Origin: Rariglobus sp.
GTDB lineage: Bacteria; Verrucomicrobiota; Verrucomicrobiia; Opitutales; Opitutaceae
Direction: 5' to 3'
Assembly (NCBI GenBank): GCA_029266495.1
Contig: JAQSWS010000004.1
Coordinates: 26,863-90,862, forward strand
DNA: 64,000 nt
How positions within the stretch are numbered: position 1 is the stretch's first letter; each line of letters starts with the position of its first letter. Positions 28,257 to 36,962 of this stretch are shown here, one piece after another. The notes beneath the pieces were generated by a model, which was given only the letters and a program-made list of their open reading frames with translations, searched no databases and was not told where the DNA came from. The translations under genes and the position numbers were made by a program.

Positions 28257-30560
28257 ATGAATTCCTCTTTGAGCGAAGCCGATCTGTTGCGCACCCGGCT
28301 GGAGACATCCCAGCGCATTGCGACGATCGGTGATTGGGAAAGCGATGCGCGGCACAGTGAACTGCAGTGGTCAAACGAAGTGTATGACATCCTGGGGGTT
28401 CCCCGGGGCGGCTCTGCCTTGACCGCGGAAAGTTTCTTCACCCGGGTTCATCCGGACGACCTCGAGGGGGTTCACCGTCGCAAGCAAACGTTGTCGCCGG
28501 CGTTGCGGCGGATCTCTTTTGACCATCGTATCATTCGTCCGGATGGCGAGGTCAGGTGTGTGCAGCAACGGTGTGAACTCATCGTGGATGCGTCCGGGCA
28601 GGCTTCGCGGGTGATCGGCACGATTCAGGACATCACCGAACTCAAGGCGGCGGAGGAGGAGCTGCGCGGGAAGACCGCGATTCTTGAGGCACAGCTGGAC
28701 ACGTCCATCGACGGTATCCTGATTGTGGATGCAGACGGACGGAGCATCCTGCAGAACGACCGGTTTTCCGAGATATGGAAAGTTCCACCGCATCTGGTTG
28801 AGTTGGGCAACGACCGGGAGCAGGCGCAGCACGTGGTGACCCGGGTGAAGAACCCCGAGGATTTTTGGGTCAAGATCACTCATCTGCATTCCCATCCCAA
28901 GGAAGTCAGCCGTGATGAAATCGAGATGAGCGATGGCGTGATTTTGGATCGTTATTCGGCTCCGGTGACCGGAAAGAACGGCCGCTATTACGGACGCATC
29001 TGGACCTTTCGGGACATCACTGCGCAGAAAACGTCCCAGGCTTCATTGGTTGCGAGCCAGGAACGGTTCAAACTCGTCGCCAAGACGATCGGTGACGTGA
29101 TCTGGGATTGGAACCTGCGCACCGATGTTATCTGGCGGAGTGATGGTTTCGAGAACACCTTCGGGCTGGCCGCGTCCGAGGCGGATGAACTCCAAACCAC
29201 CTGGGAGCGCTTGATTCATGAGGATGATCGCGAGCGCGTCGAAAGCAGCCTGAAAAAGGCAATCGAGGGCACCGGTCAGACGTGGACCGATGAATACCGG
29301 GTGTTGCGACGCGACGGCAGCCACGCCGTGGTGGAGGATCGTGCGCAGATCGTGCGCGATGCCGCTGGCAAGGCCGTGCGCATGGTAGGCGGCGTCCGTG
29401 ATCTCACCGAGCGGAAAAATTTCGAGGCCCGCCTTCTGCGCTCGCAGCGCATGGAGAGCATCGGGGTGCTGGCCGGCGGCATCGCGCACGATTTAAACAA
29501 CGTTCTCGCGCCGATTCTCATGTCGGTCGACATCCTCAAGCAGGAGTCGGGGAGCAAGGAGCAGGCGCATCGGATGCTGGAGATTGTCCGGGTGAGCGCA
29601 CAACGCGGCGCGGATCTTGTGCGGCAGGTCCTGACCTTTTCACGCGGGGCCGACGGCGAGTATATGGCCGTCAGCTTCCGGCATCTTTTTCACGAATTGC
29701 AAAGCATCGTGATGGAGACGTTCCCGCGTAACATTGAGATCGAGTTCAACGCGGCGTCCAACCTCTGGCCGGTGATGGGCGACGCCTCGCAGTTGCACCA
29801 GGTGTTGCTGAACCTGGCCGTCAACGCCCGTGATGCCATGCCGTTCGGCGGCACGCTGCATTTTGCCGCGAGCAACCAGGTTCTCGACGCGCAGTCTCCC
29901 GGCGCTCCTGCCGGGGCGCCGCCCGGTTCCTATGTTGAGTTGATCGTGACGGACACGGGCACGGGAATGACCCCCGAAGTGCGGGAGCGGATCTTCGAGG
30001 CCTTTTTCACTACGAAGGAGGAGGGGAAAGGGACCGGCCTCGGGCTGGCTTCGGTTCACGCGATCGTGAAGCACTATCATGGTTTCGTGAACGTCACGAG
30101 CGAGGTCGGGGCGGGGACGACGTTTAGGATCCATTTCCCGGTGGATTCGTCGCTCAGTTTCGACTCCCGCCCGCCGATGGTAATCGACAATCCGCGCGGC
30201 CGGGGGGAAACGGTGCTGTTGATCGACGATGAACGTTCGATTCGCGACATCGCACAGCAGACGTTGGAAGGATTTGGCTATCACGTGCTGGTCGCCGGCG
30301 ATGGCATCGAGGGTATCGCGCTCTACATGCGCAACGCGAAGGCGATCAAGGTGGTCATCACCGATATGATGATGCCCAACTGCGACGGCGCCTCCACGAT
30401 TCGCGCGTTGCTCGGCATCAATCCCGAGGCACGCATCATCGCCGCCAGCGGGGAGGGGATTGATCGCGAGACAATCAAAGGTGTCAGCGATTTCCTCGGG
30501 AAGCCCTACAGCGCGGAAACAATGTTGAAACTGATCCGCGAAGTGTTGGACCGGCCGTGA
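28257..30560 (+). CDS. PAS-domain hybrid histidine kinase with C-terminal receiver
   Basis: A 767-residue cytosolic hybrid kinase with no membrane segment. Three PAS/PAC units occupy about 10-130, 140-255 and 265-385 (for example GDWESDARHSELQWSNEVYD and VIGTIQDITELKAAEEEL). The H-box is GGIAHDLNNVLAPILMSVD (about 410), the HATPase has NLAVNARDAMP, DTGTGM and GKGTGLGLASV, and the receiver (about 655-765) has LLIDDE, phosphoacceptor Asp in VVITDMMMPNCDG and LGKPYS. The HDLNN type of H-box is common in NtrB-like kinases. No partner gene is adjacent. Confidence 0.93.
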   Translation: MNSSLSEADLLRTRLETSQRIATIGDWESDARHSELQWSNEVYDILGVPRGGSALTAESFFTRVHPDDLEGVHRRKQTLSPALRRISFDHRIIRPDGEVRCVQQRCELIVDASGQASRVIGTIQDITELKAAEEELRGKTAILEAQLDTSIDGILIVDADGRSILQNDRFSEIWKVPPHLVELGNDREQAQHVVTRVKNPEDFWVKITHLHSHPKEVSRDEIEMSDGVILDRYSAPVTGKNGRYYGRIWTFRDITAQKTSQASLVASQERFKLVAKTIGDVIWDWNLRTDVIWRSDGFENTFGLAASEADELQTTWERLIHEDDRERVESSLKKAIEGTGQTWTDEYRVLRRDGSHAVVEDRAQIVRDAAGKAVRMVGGVRDLTERKNFEARLLRSQRMESIGVLAGGIAHDLNNVLAPILMSVDILKQESGSKEQAHRMLEIVRVSAQRGADLVRQVLTFSRGADGEYMAVSFRHLFHELQSIVMETFPRNIEIEFNAASNLWPVMGDASQLHQVLLNLAVNARDAMPFGGTLHFAASNQVLDAQSPGAPAGAPPGSYVELIVTDTGTGMTPEVRERIFEAFFTTKEEGKGTGLGLASVHAIVKHYHGFVNVTSEVGAGTTFRIHFPVDSSLSFDSRPPMVIDNPRGRGETVLLIDDERSIRDIAQQTLEGFGYHVLVAGDGIEGIALYMRNAKAIKVVITDMMMPNCDGASTIRALLGINPEARIIAASGEGIDRETIKGVSDFLGKPYSAETMLKLIREVLDRP

Positions 30561-30625
30561 TGGGGGCCACGCGAGGACCCCATGCCTTGCCCCCCAGGCT
30601 TCAGACTTCCGCCTGAGGCCTGTGG

Positions 30626-30660
30626 AGCGGCAGCGTTTGTGTGCCGCACGAAATTTTTTT
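30626..30660 (+). terminator. putative rho-independent terminator of the hybrid kinase gene
   Basis: A GC-rich stem (AGCGGCA ... TGCCGCA) with a loop of about 9 bases is followed by a run of seven T at 30654-30660, the classical arrangement for an intrinsic terminator. It lies about 65 bases after the kinase stop codon. Confidence 0.7.
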
Positions 30661-30770
30661 ATGCGGTCTGCGTTGTGAAGACCAAGCTGGCGGGGACGAA
30701 ACGGGGCACTCCAAGTGGAGCAACCATTCGCTCCAGCCGGGCCGGGGTTCACGGGCTTGCGAAACGAGTG

Positions 30771-31160
30771 TCAGCCGCCCGTCTCTCCATTGATGCGCAC
30801 ACTGTGCACGCGCATGCATTGGCGACAGCCGACCGAGGCGCGTTTCATTGGAATCGGAAGTTTTAAAAGCATGCAAATAGCGCCGAACGCACTGAGGACG
30901 CGGATGTGGATATCCGGCGAGCCGCAGTGGGGGCAGGCGATCATTCCGACCGTGTCAGGCGGTAAGTCCAGCAGGGCGCGCGCTTCTCTCCAGTCTTCGT
31001 CGGCCACATCGATTCGCACCCCGCCCACGGCGGTAGACGCGAGCCAGTTCAAGGTGACCATGTGTTCATCCCGGAGCACGGTTTTTACCCCCGCGCTTTC
31101 GAGCCGTGCCACCGCCAGATATGCCTCCATGGGCGTCGAAAAAGCGGCGAGGGTTTTCAT
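30771..31160 (-). CDS. DUF2007-domain protein with zinc ribbon
   Basis: A 129-residue soluble protein. The N-terminal part (TLAAFSTPMEAYLAVARLESAGV, then VRIDVADEDWREARALL) is the DUF2007 'putative signal transducing protein' domain, related to the GlnB-like ferredoxin fold. A C-terminal CPHCG ... CRQC pair could bind zinc. The function is unknown. Its ATG overlaps the stop of the small membrane protein gene upstream (ATGA). Confidence 0.85.
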   Translation of the reverse strand: MKTLAAFSTPMEAYLAVARLESAGVKTVLRDEHMVTLNWLASTAVGGVRIDVADEDWREARALLDLPPDTVGMIACPHCGSPDIHIRVLSAFGAICMLLKLPIPMKRASVGCRQCMRVHSVRINGETGG

Positions 31161-31387
31161 GTTTTTTCCGGGCTGGCCGGTTTGGAGTTCGGCAGCTTGG
31201 GCCAGGAAGCGACCATTTCATCGACCAGCTTGCCGAAGTGAATGAGCACGGTGTTGATCAGTGAAAGCGCCGCGATCCACCAAAACCATTTGGCGGCGCT
31301 GCCGATGGATGGATTGGCGGCCATGATGGATTTGCGATCAATCGGGACGGAAAGAAGGCCGGGTTGTCCGGTGAAGGCGTTGGACAT
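31157..31387 (-). CDS. small membrane protein
   Basis: A 76-residue protein with one hydrophobic segment, KWFWWIAALSLINTVLIHFG. The N-terminal 21 residues before a second ATG at 31324 look coding, so the longer start is preferred, but the shorter one is possible. It is translationally coupled to the DUF2007 gene; the role is unknown. Confidence 0.65.
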   Translation of the reverse strand: MSNAFTGQPGLLSVPIDRKSIMAANPSIGSAAKWFWWIAALSLINTVLIHFGKLVDEMVASWPKLPNSKPASPEKT

Positions 31388-31433
31388 AATTCAGAGCTGA
31401 TGCGCGCCGATGATTTTTATGCGTTGCCGACTC

Positions 31434-32204
31434 TTAGCCGTAGGCGGGCTCGGGATGCAACAGAGGTTGCCTGGCTTTGTGGTGAATCATGTCCTCGGCC
31501 CAGTGCCACTCGTGGAGGATATTACGCATGACCAGTGCGTGATCGAAACAGACCGAGCCTTGGGGGAACCGGACTGGATCTTCAAAATAGCTGGAGTGCA
31601 CGGAGGAGACCTCGAGCGCCCGCACGCGCCATTCGCTGGTGTGCAGAATCAGGCCGTCGGATTTTTCCGGGGTGTGGCTGGCCGAGTAGCCGAGGCTGCC
31701 GGCCTCGAAGAATGCCGATGCCTCCACCAGGGAGGCAAAGCACGAGGTCTTGGGGATCTCGTTGGCTTCGCTGCCGACCACGTTGATTGAGACTTCGCCG
31801 TCCCTTGATTGCATCGACAGTTCGATGTGGGAAATCTGATCCATCACCGAAAACGTCGCCGCATGATGGACCCCGGGAAAAAGGCGTCCGCCGGCCAGTT
31901 GATTCAACCACGAACTGCTGTCGCGCCGGGGAATATAGACGCCCTCGCAAAGGTTGCCCGAGGCATCATTCCACTGAACGGCGATGCGGTGGGCGGCGTT
32001 TTCGCTGGAGGCACCCAGAAAGCCGGGCAATGCTGCCGGCCGGATCTGTTCCAGGCGAATCAGACAGATGCCCACCAGAGCGAAACCCTTGTGCAGCTTC
32101 GGACGGAATGGAGCCGGAAGCAGGGGCTGGACGATCTCGGGTGAGGCGCGAAAATTCACCAGCAGCCGCCGTTTGATGACTCCTTTGATTTTAGGAATGC
32201 GCAT
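31434..32204 (-). CDS. DUF2071 family protein
   Basis: A 256-residue protein of the DUF2071 (YqjF-like) family. The pattern LLVNFRASPEIVQPLLPAPFRPKL near the N-terminus, ALVGICLIRLEQIRP, EGVYIPRRDSSS and RLFPGVHHAATF are the conserved blocks. A beta-rich acetoacetate-decarboxylase-like fold is expected, but no function is established. It is a single gene. Confidence 0.82.
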   Translation of the reverse strand: MRIPKIKGVIKRRLLVNFRASPEIVQPLLPAPFRPKLHKGFALVGICLIRLEQIRPAALPGFLGASSENAAHRIAVQWNDASGNLCEGVYIPRRDSSSWLNQLAGGRLFPGVHHAATFSVMDQISHIELSMQSRDGEVSINVVGSEANEIPKTSCFASLVEASAFFEAGSLGYSASHTPEKSDGLILHTSEWRVRALEVSSVHSSYFEDPVRFPQGSVCFDHALVMRNILHEWHWAEDMIHHKARQPLLHPEPAYG

Positions 32205-32665
32205 TTATTACAGAGGCTGTCCTGACGACCGGTGAGATTGGGTGGTTTTAGGTGTTCGCCCAAGTGGTAAATACCACCCTTCCGCCTTCATCGAAGTAGA
32301 TGATCAAGTTTCGTGGCGGGTATCCCATATAGAAAACTCAGAGTATTAGCCAACCGGCGCTTATCTGAATGCAACTGCAAGCTAGCGTCCCGTCATCCAA
32401 GTTCGTTGAGAAAATACCTCGGAGGGATGGCCACAAAAAATCACAAAAATTCGAAAAGCGTATGCACCGTTAAAGGCGCCTATAGGCGCGCGGGAGAGCA
32501 ACAGTGGCAGGATCGGCGATTTTTGCGTCTTTTTGCGGCGAACATTCCGACTGAATTACAAAGAAAACTTCAGGGATGGGACACGAGCGGTCTTCCCGAA
32601 GGTCTGGCTCGACCGGTGTCGGGTTTGGGATACCAAGAGGACGCCTCATTTTTGATCTATCATTT
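32205..32665. other. intergenic region with an inverted-repeat element
   Basis: A 461-base stretch lacking a credible ORF. It holds a CACAAAAA-type inverted-repeat element at 32429-32543 (separate entry) and the promoter region of the glycosidase-like gene. The remaining sequence shows no recognisable gene or RNA. Confidence 0.5.
32429..32543. repeat. CACAAAA-family inverted-repeat element, copy 1
   Basis: The left arm GGCCACAAAAAATCACAAAA and the right arm, which reads GTTCGCCGCAAAAAGACGCA on the complementary strand, are imperfect inverted repeats bounding 115 bases. The centre holds the palindrome GCGCCTATAGGCGC. Copy 2 (45512-45625) has nearly the same length and a similar TAT-centred palindrome. 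Confidence 0.55.
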
Positions 32666-33715
32666 ATGTCACCCCCTTCATTCATCGCAGGTGTCGCCAC
32701 AGACATCGGTCATCTGACCAGCCGGGACAAAGAGCTGATGCACGCCGCCGGTATTCGCGGCCTGCGCACCGGTAAACTTCATTTTGATCAGGAGAAATTT
32801 CTCGCGGGCGAACCTCAGTCCGAAAAATTCGTGGCGATCAAGGATCGGATGATCGGGCTGCGGAACGAAGGGTTTCGGTTTACGGCGCTCACACCAGGTC
32901 CGTTCGAGATGGTGGCGAAGGCGGGCGCGCCGGGGTCGGCGGAATACTTGGAGAACTACCGGCGCATGTGCGTGTTTCTCGCCACCGAATTCGAGGGACT
33001 GGTGGATTATTGGCAGGTCGCCAATGAACTGGATATCTGGATTTTTCGCGCGACGCTCACGCTGGATCAATCGGTCGCGTTTTTGAAGGCCGGGATCCAA
33101 GGCATTAAATCCACGGGGACGCGCGCGAAGGTTGGAATCAATATCACGCTTTTTCCCTCATTGCCCGGCGAGGTGGACGGGAACACCGAGCTGCATGAAG
33201 GCGTTCATATCGCGAAAGGTGTTTATGGTGATCCGGAGCTGGATCTCGATTACGCGGGTTTCGACAGTTATCCGGGGACGTGGAGAAGGGGAGGCGCGGA
33301 GAGTTGGGACGCGTATCTGGACGAGTTTTACGCGCTCACCCGGAAGCCGATCATCATTCAGGAATTCGGTTATTCGTCGGCCGGGGGAATGATGACCCCG
33401 GAGGAGGACGCGAGCGGGATCTATCCCTGCAAGGCGGGCAAGTGGCGGTTTTCGTCGGGTGGTCGCGGGCATACGCCGGAGGCACAGGCGAAGTTTATCG
33501 AGGAGTCCTTTGAGGTTTTTGCGCGGAAACCGTTTGTGATCGGGGCAACCTATTATCGTTGGACGGACCAAGCGGTGTGCTGGCAGTGCAAGCAGCCCGG
33601 TTGTCCGGTTGAGACCGCGTGGGGGTTGCTGGATCTGCAGCATCAACCGAAGCCGTCTTATCACTGCTACAAGGCGACGATGAAGCGGTTGTATGGGGCG
33701 GGGGAAGGGCAGTAA
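32666..33715 (+). CDS. glycoside hydrolase-like TIM-barrel protein
   Basis: A 349-residue cytoplasmic protein starting MSPPSFIAGVATDIG. The barrel motifs YWQVANELDIW (with the Asn-Glu acid/base pair) and IIIQEFGYSS (with the nucleophile Glu) match clan GH-A retaining glycosidases (families such as GH5, GH39 or GH53). A Cys-rich segment, CWQCKQPGCP, near residue 310 is unusual and may bind a metal or form disulfides. There is no signal peptide. The exact family and substrate are not clear. Upstream sequence in frame is not coding. Confidence 0.75.
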   Translation: MSPPSFIAGVATDIGHLTSRDKELMHAAGIRGLRTGKLHFDQEKFLAGEPQSEKFVAIKDRMIGLRNEGFRFTALTPGPFEMVAKAGAPGSAEYLENYRRMCVFLATEFEGLVDYWQVANELDIWIFRATLTLDQSVAFLKAGIQGIKSTGTRAKVGINITLFPSLPGEVDGNTELHEGVHIAKGVYGDPELDLDYAGFDSYPGTWRRGGAESWDAYLDEFYALTRKPIIIQEFGYSSAGGMMTPEEDASGIYPCKAGKWRFSSGGRGHTPEAQAKFIEESFEVFARKPFVIGATYYRWTDQAVCWQCKQPGCPVETAWGLLDLQHQPKPSYHCYKATMKRLYGAGEGQ

Positions 33716-33783
33716 GTCGATAGTCTAGAGCTGAGAGTCTAGAGTTTCGGAGGAGGGCCGCGCTTATTTGGGCGGGCGGAAAA

Positions 33784-33810
33784 AAGGCGCTGCATGTTTT
33801 GCAGCGCCTT
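33784..33810. terminator. hairpin between the glycosidase and ilvD genes, copy 1
   Basis: An 11-bp perfect stem (AAGGCGCTGCA) with a 5-base loop. Together with the hairpin at 33872 it separates two convergent genes and probably terminates transcription from both sides. Confidence 0.65.
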
Positions 33811-33871
33811 CGAGGGGATCGGAGGCGGAGCGCCAGCGAGCTGGCGGCCTACCGCGATGACGATTGGCGCG

Positions 33872-33902
33872 AAAAAGGCGCCGCGGTTGGCGGCGCCTTT
33901 TT
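33872..33902. terminator. strong bidirectional terminator downstream of ilvD
   Basis: A 13-bp perfect stem (AAAAAGGCGCCGC and complement) with a short loop, ending in a T run on both strands. It lies 33 bases beyond the ilvD stop on the minus strand. Confidence 0.8.
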
Positions 33903-33934
33903 CGGAGTGCGGGGAACGGAGTCCCCGCACTACC

Positions 33935-35656
33935 TCAGAGGTATTTGTCCGTCACGGCGCCTTCGGAGGCGGTGCTGACGAGCTTGGCGTATTTGGCCAG
34001 CACGCCGCGGGTTTCCTTCGGGGGGAGCGGCTTGTAGGCGGTCATGCGGGCCGCGTATTCGGCGTCGGGGATGAGCAGGCTGATGGTGTTTTTCACCGCG
34101 TCGATCTCGATGAGATCGCCGTTGCGCACGATGCCGATCGGGCCGCCGCGGGCGGCTTCAGGGGTGATGTGGCCGACGTCGAAGCCGTGGCTGCCGCCGG
34201 AGAAGCGGCCGTCGGTGATGAGGGCGACCTCTTTGATGAGACCGCGGCCGGCGACAGCACTGGTGGGAGACAACATTTCGCGCATGCCGGGACCGCCGAC
34301 GGGACCTTCGTTGCGAATGACCACGACGTCACCTTTGACGACGTCGCCACGAAGGATGCCTTTGAGGGCATCCTCTTCGCCCTCGTAAACCTTGGCGGTG
34401 CCTTTGAAGTAGAGGCCTTCTTTTCCGGTGATCTTGCCGACGGCGCCTTCGGGGGCGAGATTGCCGTGGAGGACGCGGAGGTGGGTTTCCTTTTTGATGG
34501 GCTGATCCCACGGGCGGATGATGTCCTGCTCGGACGGATACGCGGGGTAGGGCTGCACGTCCTTGAGGGACTCGGCCATGGTTTCACCGGTGACCGTGAG
34601 GCAGTGGCCATGGAGCATGCCGCGGTCGAGGAGCATCTTCATCATGGGGCGGATGCCGCCGATGCGGATGAGATGGCTCATGCCGTATTTGCCGAAGGGC
34701 TTCACGTCGGCGAGGAGCGGGACTTTTTCGCCGATCGCCTTGAAGTCCTCCAGCGTAAGGGGGACGGCGGCGGAGTGGGCGATCGCGAGGAGATGGAGAA
34801 TGAGATTGGTCGAACCGCCGAGGGCGAGGCAGACCGTGATGGCGTTTTCGAAGGCGTGGCGGGTGAGGATGTCGCGGGGTTTGATGCCCTTTTTGAGCAT
34901 GTTCATGACGGCGGCGCCGGCGCGTTCGCAGTCCTCGCGTTTCTCTTTGCCGACGGCGAGCTGGGCGCTGCTGTTGGGCAGGCTCATGCCGAGGGCTTCG
35001 ATGGCGCTGGCCATGGTGTTGGCGGTATACATGCCGCCGCAGGAACCGGGGCCGGGAATGGCGCTTGCCTCGACATCGCGCAGGCCGGCATCGCTGAGTT
35101 CGCCCTTGGCGTGTTTGCCGACGGCTTCGAAGACGGAGACGATATCGAGGGGTTTTTTATGGTCGCAGTCGTCGCGGGTGAAGCCGGGGAGGATGGTGCC
35201 GCCGTAGACGAACACGGCGGGGCGGTTGAGGCGGGCGATTGCGATCATCGCGCCGGGCATGTTTTTGTCGCAGCCACCGATGGCGACGAGGCCGTCAAAA
35301 CCTTCGGCGGCGACGGCGGTCTCGATGGAGTCGGCGATGACATCGCGGGAGACGAGGCTGTAGCGCATGCCCTGGGTGCCCATGCTGATGCCGTCAGTCA
35401 CGGTGATGGTGTTGAAGTAGACGGCCTTGCCACCGGCGGCGTTGACGCCTTTGCGGGCGTGCTCGCTGAGGTCGCCGAGGTGGACGTTGCACGGCGTCAT
35501 GTCGCTGGCGGCGGAGGCGACGGCGATCTGGGGCTTGTGGAAGTCTTCGTCCGTGAAACCCACGGCGCGCAACATGGACCGGGCAGGCGCGCGGTCATTG
35601 CCGTCAACGACAACGGAGGAGTGGGGGCGGGGGAAGGAGGACGACGTTTGGCACAT
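33935..35656 (-). CDS. ilvD: dihydroxy-acid dehydratase
   Basis: A 573-residue enzyme of valine, isoleucine and pantothenate synthesis that dehydrates 2,3-dihydroxy acids with an iron-sulfur cluster. The cluster Cys positions are seen in SDMTPCNVHLG, AIGGCDKNMPG and PGPGSCGGMYTANTM. The C-terminal catalytic segment SPTSAVAGRGLIKEVALITDGRFSGG and GHITPEAARGGPIG are typical. Start MCQTSSSFPR at 35656; the ORF extends upstream but only as a Pro-rich antisense of scpB. The last gene is followed by paired terminators. Confidence 0.96.
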   Translation of the reverse strand: MCQTSSSFPRPHSSVVVDGNDRAPARSMLRAVGFTDEDFHKPQIAVASAASDMTPCNVHLGDLSEHARKGVNAAGGKAVYFNTITVTDGISMGTQGMRYSLVSRDVIADSIETAVAAEGFDGLVAIGGCDKNMPGAMIAIARLNRPAVFVYGGTILPGFTRDDCDHKKPLDIVSVFEAVGKHAKGELSDAGLRDVEASAIPGPGSCGGMYTANTMASAIEALGMSLPNSSAQLAVGKEKREDCERAGAAVMNMLKKGIKPRDILTRHAFENAITVCLALGGSTNLILHLLAIAHSAAVPLTLEDFKAIGEKVPLLADVKPFGKYGMSHLIRIGGIRPMMKMLLDRGMLHGHCLTVTGETMAESLKDVQPYPAYPSEQDIIRPWDQPIKKETHLRVLHGNLAPEGAVGKITGKEGLYFKGTAKVYEGEEDALKGILRGDVVKGDVVVIRNEGPVGGPGMREMLSPTSAVAGRGLIKEVALITDGRFSGGSHGFDVGHITPEAARGGPIGIVRNGDLIEIDAVKNTISLLIPDAEYAARMTAYKPLPPKETRGVLAKYAKLVSTASEGAVTDKYL

Positions 35657-35816
35657 GGGATTAAAGGGTGGACGAAACCAAGCGGGGGAGGGTGGGGCAA
35701 GTCCGGAAGACGGAGGGACGGAAGGAGAGGGAGAACGAGGCGGAGGTGGCGAAGGCGGCAAATTTCCAGGGTTGCGTCGGGTTGGGGCGACCGCATCACT
35801 CTTCGGCTTCTTCCGC

Positions 35817-36782
35817 ATGGCGTTTAACCTCAAAAAAGTGCTCAAGGCGCTGCTCTTTTCGTCGAGCCAGCCTCTTTCGATCAAGGACATCCAGACGGCG
35901 TTCACGCGCTTTCATGATCAGGCCCTGCTGCCGAAGGCGGTGGTCGATCCGACCGTGGAGTCCGCTGCAGGCGAGGGGGAGCCCGCCGAGGTTCCGGCGG
36001 AGGAGCCGGCAGCGCCCGCGGCCGAAGGCGAGGTTGTTGAATCCTTGATTGCGGCGCCCTCCGAAACCGATGCGGAGCTGTATCAGGACGTGCCTTCGTT
36101 GATCACCGCCGCACAGATCCGCGAGGCGATGGACGAACTTGCCGCCGAATTACGGGCGGCCAACGACATTTACCTGCTGATTGACGGAGCGAGCGGTTAT
36201 CGTCTTGTGACCCACCCGCGTTTCGCCCGCTGGATTCGCATTCTGCGGGATGAGCCGGCACCGGCCAAGCTCACGCAGTCGGCCCTCGAAACACTCGCGA
36301 TCATCGCTTATCGCCAGCCCGTCACGCGCACGGAGATCGAGACGATTCGCGGCGTGTCCGCCGAGGCGGGTCTCAACAAACTGCTGGAGCGCGAACTGGT
36401 TTACATTGTGGGTCGCGCCGACCTGCCGGGACGTCCGTTGCAATACGGGAGCACGGATAAATTTTTGGAGTTCGTCGGAGTGAAGTCATTGGTCGAGCTG
36501 CCGGCGTCGGATGTGCTTTCGCCGCGCCAGATCGACGAGTGGCTCAAGAATGCGATCAATGCCACGCCTCCGGCCGACGCCGAGATGGGACTGCCGCTGG
36601 AGGAAGGCGAAGGCGAGTCGCCGAATCTCGAACCGGTCGAGGTCGAGCATGTGCCGCTTTCCGCCGAATCCGCCGCGGAGGTGTTCGTTGCCGAGGGCGC
36701 CATCGAGCCCGCGGTCGAGGAACCCGCCGTTCCCGATGCTTCCGTTAGCGACGAAGATAACGATAAACCTGCTTCCGCCTAA
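35817..36782 (+). CDS. scpB: segregation and condensation protein B
   Basis: A 321-residue ScpB, the kleisin-associated winged-helix subunit of the SMC condensin complex. The hallmarks are LTQSALETLAIIAYRQPVTR and ETIRGVSAEAGLNKLLERELVYIVGR, then PLQYGSTDKFLEFVGVKSLVELP. It is longer than typical ScpB (about 200 residues): an acidic Pro/Ala/Glu-rich insertion of about 45 residues interrupts the first winged helix, and the C-terminal 80 residues are acidic and disordered. No scpA is nearby. The stop TAA touches the left end of the repeat element downstream. Confidence 0.93.
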   Translation: MAFNLKKVLKALLFSSSQPLSIKDIQTAFTRFHDQALLPKAVVDPTVESAAGEGEPAEVPAEEPAAPAAEGEVVESLIAAPSETDAELYQDVPSLITAAQIREAMDELAAELRAANDIYLLIDGASGYRLVTHPRFARWIRILRDEPAPAKLTQSALETLAIIAYRQPVTRTEIETIRGVSAEAGLNKLLERELVYIVGRADLPGRPLQYGSTDKFLEFVGVKSLVELPASDVLSPRQIDEWLKNAINATPPADAEMGLPLEEGEGESPNLEPVEVEHVPLSAESAAEVFVAEGAIEPAVEEPAVPDASVSDEDNDKPASA

Positions 36783-36955
36783 GGGTGTGTTTATGAAACA
36801 TATCAGACCGTCGAACTCTTCGAGTGAACGGCAAACCCGGCTTGGCCGGCGTTGCCCTCGGTGGCACGGGCCGCTGGCCCGCCTCCACCTCGGTCGCCTT
36901 GGCCCAGCCGGGTTGTCCGCTCACGCCGGCCTGATCTATTTCATAAACACACCCT
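36782..36955. repeat. MITE-like element with 17-bp perfect terminal inverted repeats
   Basis: The terminal repeat AGGGTGTGTTTATGAAA at 36782-36798 is the exact reverse complement of 36939-36955, bounding 174 bases with no ORF. The interior is GC-rich. It fills almost the whole gap between scpB and pheA. A diverged sequence at 55438-55535 matches the right half of the element. No transposase is present. Confidence 0.65.
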
Positions 36956-36962
36956 GATTTTC

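Noticed and set aside
33794..35827. 677-residue plus-strand ORF
   Set aside because: It is antisense to ilvD, whose cluster cysteines are conserved.
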